Positions 16,863-24,630 of a stretch of DNA of 64,000 nt are shown in pieces (position 1 is the first letter of the stretch; each line of letters begins with the position of its first letter). The notes under the pieces are model-generated. The model did not search any database, was not told the origin of the DNA, and worked only from the letters and a program-made list of their open reading frames with translations. The position numbers and the translations under genes were made by a program. Origin of the DNA: Polyangium sp. y55x31 (GTDB taxonomy: Bacteria; Myxococcota_A; Polyangia; Polyangiales; Polyangiaceae); assembly GCF_029946505.1 (NCBI RefSeq), contig NZ_JARZHG010000016.1:173865-237864 (forward strand), given 5' to 3'.

Positions 16863-17861
16863 ATGTCGATGCTCATCGCCTCGTGCATCTTGCTCGCGTG
16901 CGCCCTGGCCGGGCTCGTGTTCATGGCGGCGCGATATCGGCGCTCGACGAACGCTGAAATCGACGCTCGCAAGCGCGTCGATTCCCTGGAGAACGAAAAC
17001 AAGGCGCTCGTGGCGAAGCTCCACGTCGCGGTGGAAGAAGACAAGAAAAAGGTCGGCTGGCTCGATCATCAGGAGCAGGAAATCCTCTGGCTCCGGGCAG
17101 AGCTGGAAAAGCGGCCCAAGATCACGCGCAAGACGTACAAGATCCTCACGCTCGGCGTGAAGGCCACGGGCAAGACCTCGCTCACCCTCAAATGGGCAAA
17201 CCCGCTCATCGACCTCGGCGTCCTCGCCGGCACCAAGATCGATCGTTACGAGCGGACCGTGAGCCACGTGCTCCAGAAGGACGTGGTCATGGAGCACGTC
17301 TTCGAGGTCGGCGATTGGGGCGGCGAGCACATCGTCGACGCGCAGCAGGAGCTCATCGGAGACGAGATTCATGGGCTTCTCATCGTCGTCGATCTCGGCG
17401 GCAAGGACGCGAAGAAGGTCGAGCCCGGGCGTATCCAGGAGCAGCTCCAGGAGTTCCAGCCGCAAGCGCTGAAGTATTTCTTCGGCCCGAAGACCGTGGC
17501 GTCGTGCAAGACCGTGGTGCTCTTCATCAACAAGAGCGATCTGCTCTCGGGCACGCCGCTCGAGGTAGAGGAGCAAGCGAAGAAGCTTTATGCCCCGCTC
17601 ATCGAGAACCTCATGAAGTACTCGATGCAGCTCGACATCCGCGTCTTCGTCGGCTCCGCGAACTTCGGCCACTCGACGCACCTCTTGTTCTCGCATTTCG
17701 TGGAGCGGATCCTCCCGAAGCACGCCTACGATTCGCAGCTCTTGCAGCGCATGGTGAAGGACTTCTCGGAGACGCCGAAGGCGGAGAAGTCGGAGAAGAC
17801 GGTCCCGCTGCCCGCGGTGAACGCGTCCTCCGAGCCTCCCAAGCTTTCGCGGGTGAACTAA
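16863..17861 (+). CDS. Membrane-anchored small GTPase with coiled-coil stalk
   Basis: 332 aa. One N-terminal transmembrane helix (~4-22) is followed by Arg-rich residues (cytosolic side), a charged probable coiled coil (~30-85), and a Ras/Arf-like G domain: P-loop GVKATGKTS (98-106), G3 as DWGG (151-154) in place of the usual DxxG hydrophobic form, G4 NKSD (223-226), and G5 GSAN (264-267). The C-terminus is a Pro/Lys-rich tail. It is not MglA-like in length or anchor. The stop codon directly abuts the ATG of the next gene, so the two are coupled and probably work together at the inner membrane. Function unknown; a trafficking or polarity role is only a guess from the domain. Confidence 0.8.
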   Translation: MSMLIASCILLACALAGLVFMAARYRRSTNAEIDARKRVDSLENENKALVAKLHVAVEEDKKKVGWLDHQEQEILWLRAELEKRPKITRKTYKILTLGVKATGKTSLTLKWANPLIDLGVLAGTKIDRYERTVSHVLQKDVVMEHVFEVGDWGGEHIVDAQQELIGDEIHGLLIVVDLGGKDAKKVEPGRIQEQLQEFQPQALKYFFGPKTVASCKTVVLFINKSDLLSGTPLEVEEQAKKLYAPLIENLMKYSMQLDIRVFVGSANFGHSTHLLFSHFVERILPKHAYDSQLLQRMVKDFSETPKAEKSEKTVPLPAVNASSEPPKLSRVN

Positions 17862-19226
17862 ATGAGCGCGCGCGGCGAAGGCCGAAGGGGCGGCTACGTG
17901 GCGCCGACGTACAAGGCGCCCGGCGACGTGGCCTGGTACCACTTCCTGCACGGGAACGTCCCAGGGCACCAGATCGATTTCATGTATCATCCCGAGGTGC
18001 CCCAGGGCCCTTTGTCCCGGCAGCATTTCGGCCACCTCTCGCGGCTGCTCAAGTACATCGAGCCGCGGACGACGAGCGATTGCGCGTTCGCCATCGGAAA
18101 CCTCTCCCGCGACGACACGCAACACGAGCCGGGGCGCGGCGGCGTGGCGCTCATCTTCGGGCTGCGCATCCGCGGCGCCCGCGATCACGCCGGCCGGCAA
18201 GACCCGCCATTCTCGCACGCGATCGTGGCCATCGAGCGTGATCTCGACGCGGCCTTCGTGCATCGGGCCGCGCTCGAATTCCGGGCGCGGCTCTTCGAGC
18301 GCACGGCCGTGACGGCCGAGGGCCACGGCTGGTATCATACGTATGCCCGGTGCGGCGAGGATCCGGCCGCAGCGCTGCCGCTCTTGCAAGCCTACAAAGC
18401 GAGCTTCGAGGGGCTGCCCTCGGCGGGACAAGGGACACGTTCGCTCCGCTGGGCAGTGGCCGAGGAGGTCAAGCTGCCGGGGCGTATCGTGATCGTGCAC
18501 GACGATGATGCGCCGTTCGAGGAGATCGCGGCGTGCGCGGCGCGGATCGCGGCCGTCCTCTATCGTTCGAACATCAAATGGACGGCCCTCTCGAACGGGC
18601 GGGAATCCGATCTGCCAAACGGCGTCACGATCCGATTCTTGCCGGCGAGCGAGGTCGGCCCGCAGCCTTCGGGCACGCCGGTCTTTCCGCTCGAACGCGT
18701 GCCGCACGACGAGGACGAGCTCGCGCGGGAGCTCTTCGGCGCGACGCCCGCGCGTGATCACGAGGGCCCGGAGCGCGGGCGCGGCTGGCGGGATCAATAT
18801 CGTGGTCCCGCGACGACGTTGCTCGTCGAGGAGGAGCCCACGCGGGCGGAGTCGGCCGAGCCGTCCGCCGAGATGCCATTGTCATCGGCCACGAAGCGAT
18901 GGCCCTGGGCCGGGCTCGGCGCGGTCGTCGCGATGGGTTGCTTCGGCATGTACCTGCTTCGCGGGGCGCATCCGGGCGATGCATCCGCGCCGGAATCGTC
19001 GTCGCCGCAGCTCGCCCCCGGCACCGAGGCCGCACCGCCGAGCGTCGCGCAGCCCGACGTGTTGCCTTCGCCGAGCCCGCCGTCCGTCAAGCCATCCGTT
19101 CCGGAAAAGGCGAGCGCCAGCGTCGCGGAGCCGGACTCCGCCTCGTCGAACAAGCAAGCGAAGACGCGGTCGCCGAAAGCGTCCCGCAAGCCGCCGCCGG
19201 TCGTCGGGGGCCCGCCGAGGTTCTGA
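17862..19226 (+). CDS. Unrecognised protein with C-terminal membrane anchor, partner of GTPase
   Basis: 454 aa, starting on the base after the GTPase stop. Residues ~10-290 are a soluble domain that I cannot place (AWYHFLHGNVPGHQIDFMYH near the start, LSRLLKYIEPRTTSDCAFAI, SLRWAVAEEVKLPGRIVIVHD, IAAVLYRSNIKWTALSNG). A charged linker leads to one transmembrane helix (~346-366, WAGLGAVVAMGCFGMYLL) and an ~85-residue Pro/Ser/Lys-rich tail, probably periplasmic. With the GTPase this makes a two-protein membrane module whose soluble domains both face the cytosol. The soluble part might be a GTPase effector or regulator. No enzyme motif is evident. Confidence 0.7.
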   Translation: MSARGEGRRGGYVAPTYKAPGDVAWYHFLHGNVPGHQIDFMYHPEVPQGPLSRQHFGHLSRLLKYIEPRTTSDCAFAIGNLSRDDTQHEPGRGGVALIFGLRIRGARDHAGRQDPPFSHAIVAIERDLDAAFVHRAALEFRARLFERTAVTAEGHGWYHTYARCGEDPAAALPLLQAYKASFEGLPSAGQGTRSLRWAVAEEVKLPGRIVIVHDDDAPFEEIAACAARIAAVLYRSNIKWTALSNGRESDLPNGVTIRFLPASEVGPQPSGTPVFPLERVPHDEDELARELFGATPARDHEGPERGRGWRDQYRGPATTLLVEEEPTRAESAEPSAEMPLSSATKRWPWAGLGAVVAMGCFGMYLLRGAHPGDASAPESSSPQLAPGTEAAPPSVAQPDVLPSPSPPSVKPSVPEKASASVAEPDSASSNKQAKTRSPKASRKPPPVVGGPPRF

Positions 19227-19246
19227 GCGTATACGTTTGGCAAGGA

Positions 19247-19280
19247 ACGTCGCCGCGCCCCCGAGGGAGCGCGGCGACGT
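19247..19280. terminator. Hairpin between convergent genes, probable bidirectional terminator
   Basis: ACGTCGCCGCGC (19247-19258) pairs perfectly with GCGCGGCGACGT (19269-19280) around a 10-nt loop that can itself pair CCC with GGG. It lies between a plus-strand gene ending at 19226 and a minus-strand gene ending at 19295. Confidence 0.7.
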
Positions 19281-19294
19281 CGTTTCGGAGAGGA

Positions 19295-20836
19295 TCAATC
19301 GAACGATTGCATGTCCCGGCGGAGGCCCGCGGGCGCCGGATCCTGGGGATCGCCGCCCTGGCCGCCCGGTCCCTCGAGCCCGATCTCGAACGAGACACCC
19401 GTCGCCGCCGGCGCCTGGCCGACGAACGCAATGCCGATCGAATGCCCGCCGTGACCGCCGCCGCCGTGACCGCCGCTACCGCCCTTGCCCCCATTGCCGC
19501 CGGGGCACCCGGGTTTCAGCGGAGAGATCAGGGGCGGCGCGCCGCCGGGCCCTCCCATTCCGCCTTTCCCGCCCGCCTGGCCCGCGGCCCCGTCGCCGCC
19601 TCTTCCGCCGCCCGCCGTGACGATCGTGACGGCCTCGGACGAGATCCTCGCGTCGATGCTCAGGATGCCGAAGCTCCCGCCGGCTGCGCCCCCGCCCGCG
19701 CCGCCTTTGCCGCCGCAGCCCCCCGTCCCGCCGCTGCCGCCGCCGCCCCCGTGCGTCGTCGCGCTCCCGGTCGGGCATTTGCCGGAGCCGGAGCCCCCCA
19801 TTGCGGCGCCGCCGCCGCCGCCGGCCAATCCCACGGTCCCTTCGCCGCCGCTCGCACCGGACGCGCCCTCGTACCCATTCGTCGAGATCGTCCCGACATT
19901 CACGCCGTGGGCGCCTTGCGTGCCCATGCTCCCGGCGGGGCCGGGATCACCCGGCGTGCATTCGGTCCCCGTGAATTCCTCGGGCTCGCCGCCCTGGCCG
20001 CCGCTCGAGTCCTTGCCGAACGAGCTATTGCGACCGGCCTTTCCCCAGGGCGAGGTGCCGAAGCCCCCCGCTCCGCCGATCGACTCGACCGTTCCGCACG
20101 TCGAGGACACCTCCTGCACCGTGGAATATGTGCACGCGGCAAACCCCAGTTTTCCGGGCGTCCCGTCGGTCGCGCCGACGGCCTCGGGCGGCGGGGCAAA
20201 CCCGTCCGCGCCTTTGCCGGCCTCCAGGTGGCAGCGAGCGAGCTTCAGATCGGCCCGATCCGCGATGACCGCAATCGAAGAGAGGCCGCTCTGGACCGCG
20301 TCCGCCGCGACGACCTTGAGATTCGTCAAGACCGTCGGTCCGCCTGCGCCGACGCGCAAGGGCACCTCGTTTGCGCTCGCGGACAGCGTCGTCATGCCCG
20401 CCTGTGTGGTCCACGGCGAGCCGCCCGTGCAGTTGTATCCGCCGTGGATCACCTCGCCGCCGCGGAGCGCGAGGGGCTCGATGAACGTCTCGGCGCACGC
20501 GTAAATGGGCCGCGCCCCCTGCTGCTGCACCTTGTCCACGGCTGCGCGCAACGTCCGCAGCGGGAGCTCGACCGTCCCCGGGTTCGAATCGTCACCCGAG
20601 GCCGCCACGTACAGCCCGCATGAAGCAGGCCGGCTCGGATCCCCGTCGAGGGGGCATGCCGCCTGCGAGCTCGCCTGGCCGGCGCAGGTCTTCGTGACGC
20701 TGCAATCGGCGAACACGTCGAGCCCGCAGCCCCCGAATGCAAAGGCGCTCGCGGCGCAGGCGAGCACCGCCAGCGTGGACGTCGAGCAAGGACCGCGCAT
20801 CGGCCTCGAATCTCTCCCATTCTCCACACGAATCAT
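19295..20836 (-). CDS. Gly-rich surface lipoprotein with DUF1565-like segment
   Basis: 513 aa. Signal peptide with lipobox FGGC (ATG at 20836; ATG at 20800 is an alternative giving a normal short signal). Residues ~75-130 (YVAASGDDSNPGTVELPL...RTLRAAV) match the start of DUF1565-type parallel beta-helix proteins. The rest is beta-helix-like, then long Gly-Gly-X tracts (~255-470) like PE-PGRS or collagen-like proteins. Many secreted myxobacterial proteins have this form; a structural or adhesive role on the outer membrane is likely. It is third in a minus-strand run after a Ser/Thr kinase and a TPR/PEGA-like protein, 12 bp from the latter. Confidence 0.8.
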   Translation of the reverse strand: MIRVENGRDSRPMRGPCSTSTLAVLACAASAFAFGGCGLDVFADCSVTKTCAGQASSQAACPLDGDPSRPASCGLYVAASGDDSNPGTVELPLRTLRAAVDKVQQQGARPIYACAETFIEPLALRGGEVIHGGYNCTGGSPWTTQAGMTTLSASANEVPLRVGAGGPTVLTNLKVVAADAVQSGLSSIAVIADRADLKLARCHLEAGKGADGFAPPPEAVGATDGTPGKLGFAACTYSTVQEVSSTCGTVESIGGAGGFGTSPWGKAGRNSSFGKDSSGGQGGEPEEFTGTECTPGDPGPAGSMGTQGAHGVNVGTISTNGYEGASGASGGEGTVGLAGGGGGAAMGGSGSGKCPTGSATTHGGGGGSGGTGGCGGKGGAGGGAAGGSFGILSIDARISSEAVTIVTAGGGRGGDGAAGQAGGKGGMGGPGGAPPLISPLKPGCPGGNGGKGGSGGHGGGGHGGHSIGIAFVGQAPAATGVSFEIGLEGPGGQGGDPQDPAPAGLRRDMQSFD

Positions 20837-20848
20837 CTTCGTTTGCCC

Positions 20849-21904
20849 TCAAAAGGTACCAAGAACCACGAGCGAGCCCCCCTGCGAGGACACCGCCGGG
20901 AGCGCGTACACCGAGCCCGTCGCGCGGAGTTTCGGCCCCGAGAGGCCGTACACGAGCGTTCCCAAGGCGATCACGCCTCCTCCGACGAAGCTCCACAGCG
21001 CAGCCTCGCCGAGCTGGTTTTGCTCGTTCTTCAGGCGAATGAGCTCGGGGCACGCGCCCGCGCCGGGATTCGACGTGCAATATGCGTCGTTCTCGCCGGC
21101 CAATGACTCTGCCTTTGCAGCCGCCTCGCCGGCGCGTCCCTTGGAAAGGGCCGTGAGCACGACACCTCCCAGGATTCCGACCCCCGCGGTCACGCCGCCC
21201 GCGACGAGCAGCGGCTTGCGCATCGATCGCGCCTTTCCCGGCGCCTCCGCCTCCGCGTTTTCCTTTGGCGCGAGCGCCCCGCGCGGCGCCTCGCTTTTCG
21301 GAAGATCCAGCCGCAAGAGCTGCGATTCCCCGGGTTTGGCCTCGATCACGACCGGCCCCGACGAGCGCTCGCCGAGGCGCGCCTCGAGCGTACGCCTGCC
21401 CGGCTCGACGAACACGCCCGCGTTCGCCTCGGGCCAGCGCAATTCTGCGCCGTCGACGATCAAATGAACGCCCGCCACGTTCGATTGCACGGACAGCTCC
21501 GTGACCCTGGCGCGCGCCTCGGACAGCATCGCCGAGGTGTCCTTCATCTCGTCGGCCGCAACGTCCTCGGCGTGCCGCAGGAAATACGAGAGGTGCTCGG
21601 CGGCGTCGCGGTGGTGGCCGAGCTCGAGCTCGACCCACCCGAGCGTCCCCGCGATCTGGAAATGCTGCATGATACGCCAGGCGGCCCGGAGCTCGTCGAG
21701 GGCGGCCTGCCATTGCTTCGCCTTCGCCGCGTCCTTGCCACGCACGTAATGCGCCCGGGCCGCGTCGGCGGACGAGGACGACGCCTCCGAAGGCGGCGGA
21801 GGATCCGCCGCTGCCGCGGATAGCGCGGCGCTCTGCACGGCGAGCCCCAGGACGAGCGGAAAGAGATACCGCGCTCCGATGGTCCTTTCGATGCTCCCAC
21901 CCAT
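20849..21904 (-). CDS. TPR/PEGA-like membrane protein
   Basis: 351 aa from the ATG at 21904. Signal-like N-terminus (~12-32), a helical segment with TPR character (~45-130: YVRGKDAAKAKQWQAALDELRAA...LGWVELELGHHRDAAEHL), a PEGA-like beta segment (~145-200, GVHLIVDGAE...VFVEPGRRTLEARLG), and two transmembrane helices (~230-250 and ~310-330). Proteins of this shape are common next to myxobacterial Ser/Thr kinases. It lies 58 bp after the kinase gene and 12 bp before the Gly-rich lipoprotein. Its specific role is not known. Confidence 0.78.
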   Translation of the reverse strand: MGGSIERTIGARYLFPLVLGLAVQSAALSAAAADPPPPSEASSSSADAARAHYVRGKDAAKAKQWQAALDELRAAWRIMQHFQIAGTLGWVELELGHHRDAAEHLSYFLRHAEDVAADEMKDTSAMLSEARARVTELSVQSNVAGVHLIVDGAELRWPEANAGVFVEPGRRTLEARLGERSSGPVVIEAKPGESQLLRLDLPKSEAPRGALAPKENAEAEAPGKARSMRKPLLVAGGVTAGVGILGGVVLTALSKGRAGEAAAKAESLAGENDAYCTSNPGAGACPELIRLKNEQNQLGEAALWSFVGGGVIALGTLVYGLSGPKLRATGSVYALPAVSSQGGSLVVLGTF

Positions 21905-21962
21905 GCGGCAGGATAACACGAATCGACCTTGAATCGAGCGCCTATGCGGAAAACTCGTCTGC

Positions 21963-23639
21963 TCAGCGCTTGCAATTCGGGAAAAACCGAGGGCACGCCT
22001 TCGCGCCCGCGGGCGCCTTCGCGCTCGGGGCGGGCGATTTCGCCTTCGTCGTGGCGGGGCGCGGCGCAGGCGGATCCACCGGCGGCTTGCTCCCGCCGCG
22101 GACGGGCCATGCGTTCCGTTTGTCCGGGCCAAGGACATTCGGCGTGGCCCCGGCGTCCGTGGACGAAGGCGGCGCCGGCTCGGCCCCGGGCAATGACACG
22201 GGCGCCGGCGCGGCCCGCGCCATGTCGTCCGCGGGCGAAGGAGGCGAGGGGAGCGCAATCGTCTCGCTGGGGACGGCGCTGTCCGCGGGCTTCTTCGCCG
22301 TCGCCCGCGAAGCCACGATGAAAATCAAGACCGGCGCGGCCAGGAGCAGCAGCAAGATCGCGCCCCGGCGCAACACTTGCCGTTTCCGCCGCTGCTTCTG
22401 CAATGCGCCGTCCACGGCTTCGGTCCCGGCCGTCATCGTGATGGCTCCGACGGTCATCGTGGTGCTCGGCGCGGTGCGATTCTCGGCGGTGGCGGACAGC
22501 TGTGTCGTGGTCGCGGTGAGAATGGCGCTCAGGGACGCATCTCGCCATGGCGCCCGCGGACCGTCGAATGCAGGTGGCGCAGGCCTTTGTTTGTCCCCGT
22601 CGGTCTTCGGGCTCGTCCCGGGTGGAAGGATGACCGTGCCATTCAAGGCGACTTCCCCGACCTGCGTCGGCGCCTCGGCCTCCTCGGGTGTCGTGCCGTC
22701 GATGGCCAGCGTGAACTTCTGCGTCTCCGGAAAGACGTCGGGGCGCGGCAACGTCGGCGGAATGGGGACCTCGATCGAAGGATCCGAGACGGACACGACC
22801 TCGCGTGCGCTGGCCATGGACGTGAGCAGCTCCGCGACCGCCTCGGCAGATTGAATACGTTTGCCCCGGTCCCGCTGCAGGCACCGGTCGACGAGGTCGG
22901 CGAGCCGCGGATCGACGTGGCGGACGCGGCTCGCCACCGGCGGAATCTCGGCCGTCAGGATCTGCTGGAAGAGGACGTCCACGTTGCCCTTGAAGGGCCG
23001 CACGCCCGTGAGCATTTCGTACAGGACGACGCCCAGCGACCACACATCCGTCCGGAAATCGAGATCCTCGACGCAAAGCACCTGCTCGGGGCTCATGTAC
23101 CCCGGCGTGCCGACCATCACGCCCGTGACGGTGCGGACGCAGTCCTTCGTATCGAGCTGCTTGGCCACGCCGAAATCGAGCACCTTCACGACGAAGCCGT
23201 CGGCGCTCGATTCCCGGTGGAGGAATACGTTCTCCGGCTTCAGGTCACGGTGAATGATGCGCGCCTCGTGCGCGGCCGCGAGGGCGAGCGCGACGTCCCG
23301 GCCGATCCTCGCGGCTTGTTTCGACGGGAGCCTGCGCTCGCGCTCCAGAAGATCCGCGAGCGTCTCCCCCGAAAGGAGCTGCATCACGAGAAAAGGATCC
23401 CCCGCGGACGTCTCACCGGCGTCGTAGACGTCGACGATGTTCGGGTGGGACAAACTTTTGAATGCGCGTGCCTCGCGACTGAGGCGAAGGCGGAGGTCCG
23501 CGCTCGGCCGCAGAATCAGCTTGATGGCGACGCGACGCCCGGTGCGCTCGCTCTGGGCCTCCCAGACCGACCCCATCGCCCCCTCGCCGAGTGGACGGAC
23601 GAGGCGATAGTCTCCCCCGATGCAGTCTCCGGCTTTCAT
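21963..23639 (-). CDS. Ser/Thr protein kinase with C-terminal membrane helix
   Basis: 558 aa from the ATG at 23639; the longer open frame upstream reaches into intergenic sequence. A Hanks-type kinase domain fills ~10-270: LGEGAMGSVW, Lys40 in VAIK, catalytic IIHRDLKPENV (Asp132), DFG at 155-157, GTPGYMSPEQ. A ~150-residue Pro/Thr-rich linker, a transmembrane helix (~430-448) and a short extracytoplasmic Pro/Ala-rich tail follow. All key residues are present, so it should be active. Probable operon with the two genes downstream on the minus strand. Its signal and substrates are unknown. Confidence 0.93.
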   Translation of the reverse strand: MKAGDCIGGDYRLVRPLGEGAMGSVWEAQSERTGRRVAIKLILRPSADLRLRLSREARAFKSLSHPNIVDVYDAGETSAGDPFLVMQLLSGETLADLLERERRLPSKQAARIGRDVALALAAAHEARIIHRDLKPENVFLHRESSADGFVVKVLDFGVAKQLDTKDCVRTVTGVMVGTPGYMSPEQVLCVEDLDFRTDVWSLGVVLYEMLTGVRPFKGNVDVLFQQILTAEIPPVASRVRHVDPRLADLVDRCLQRDRGKRIQSAEAVAELLTSMASAREVVSVSDPSIEVPIPPTLPRPDVFPETQKFTLAIDGTTPEEAEAPTQVGEVALNGTVILPPGTSPKTDGDKQRPAPPAFDGPRAPWRDASLSAILTATTTQLSATAENRTAPSTTMTVGAITMTAGTEAVDGALQKQRRKRQVLRRGAILLLLLAAPVLIFIVASRATAKKPADSAVPSETIALPSPPSPADDMARAAPAPVSLPGAEPAPPSSTDAGATPNVLGPDKRNAWPVRGGSKPPVDPPAPRPATTKAKSPAPSAKAPAGAKACPRFFPNCKR

Positions 23640-23730
23640 GACCCCCCCGGCGCGCGATGTTACCACTGGCAGTGAGCAACAACACGGAAAAGCCGAGCGG
23701 GCTCCCGTTTTGATCGGGATTCGTCCGGGT

Positions 23731-24561
23731 CTAATTCCCCCGGCGGGCCTTTGGACGTGATCGGCGCGCGTCCAAGAAGCTCCACAGAGCAACCACGGCG
23801 ACGAGCCCTGCGATCACGGCTGCCGAGATCGACAAATTGCGGAGCACGTCCTGATCGGGATCACTTTCGAAGGGGATCACCGGCGGCGCGGGGCCGAGCT
23901 TTTCGAGCATTCCCTTCACCACCTCGATCGGAATGCCGAAGTTCAAGCTCTGCGATTGATTGAGCGTGCCCACCGCGACGGCGACGACCTCCCCGCGCCT
24001 CGTCATGATGGGGGAGCCGCTCGATCCCGGCGAAATGGCGGCCGTGATCTGGAGGCCCCACGATTCGAGCTCGGAGGCGCGGTCGATTTCCTTGCCCACG
24101 CCGCGCTCCCGCTTCGCCGAGACGATCCCCACCGTGAGCGTCCCCGAGAGCCCGAGGGGGCTGCCGATGACCACGACCTCGTCGCCCGGCGCGACGCCGC
24201 TCGAATCCCCGAGCGAGAGCGCCGAAAGACCTGCCCCGTCCGCCTTCAGAATGGCGATGTCCCGGTCCTCGTCGTCGCCGAGGCGCCCGAGGATCGCGAG
24301 CTTCGAGCCGTCGGAGAGCGTCGCCGTCACCTTCGCGGCGCCGTCCACGACGTGGTGGTTCGTGACGATCCGCCCATCCGGCGAAACGAAAAAGCCCGTC
24401 CCGGTCCCGACCTTGCGGCCCGTCGCGTCCTCCACCGTGAGGAGAACGACGGAGGGCTTCGTGCGCTCCGCGAGCTCGGCGAGCTCACTGCCGGCCGCCC
24501 GGGCGACCGCCGGCGAAAACGAGAGGGTCAAGGTTATCGCTGCCGCGAGCCGACGAACCAT
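23731..24561 (-). CDS. HtrA/DegP-like trypsin-fold serine protease, membrane anchored
   Basis: 276 aa from the ATG at 24561, which gives a proper signal peptide (RRLAAAITLTLSFSPAVARA); ATG at 24621 would add 20 charged residues. Trypsin-2 fold with catalytic His in IVTNHHVVDG, Asp in DRDIAILKADG, and Ser in SPGSSGSPIM (usual GNSGGP altered to GSSGSP). There is no PDZ domain; instead a C-terminal transmembrane helix (~245-265) and RRSRPKARR tail. Probably an envelope protease anchored in the inner membrane. It lies between the hybrid histidine kinase and the Ser/Thr kinase, all on the minus strand. Confidence 0.88.
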   Translation of the reverse strand: MVRRLAAAITLTLSFSPAVARAAGSELAELAERTKPSVVLLTVEDATGRKVGTGTGFFVSPDGRIVTNHHVVDGAAKVTATLSDGSKLAILGRLGDDEDRDIAILKADGAGLSALSLGDSSGVAPGDEVVVIGSPLGLSGTLTVGIVSAKRERGVGKEIDRASELESWGLQITAAISPGSSGSPIMTRRGEVVAVAVGTLNQSQSLNFGIPIEVVKGMLEKLGPAPPVIPFESDPDQDVLRNLSISAAVIAGLVAVVALWSFLDARRSRPKARRGN

Positions 24562-24630
24562 GGGGCGACGGGAATCGAACGGGCCGTGTTTGTCAAGCGA
24601 GAATCGCTTTCCGATTGCCATTTCGTCCGC

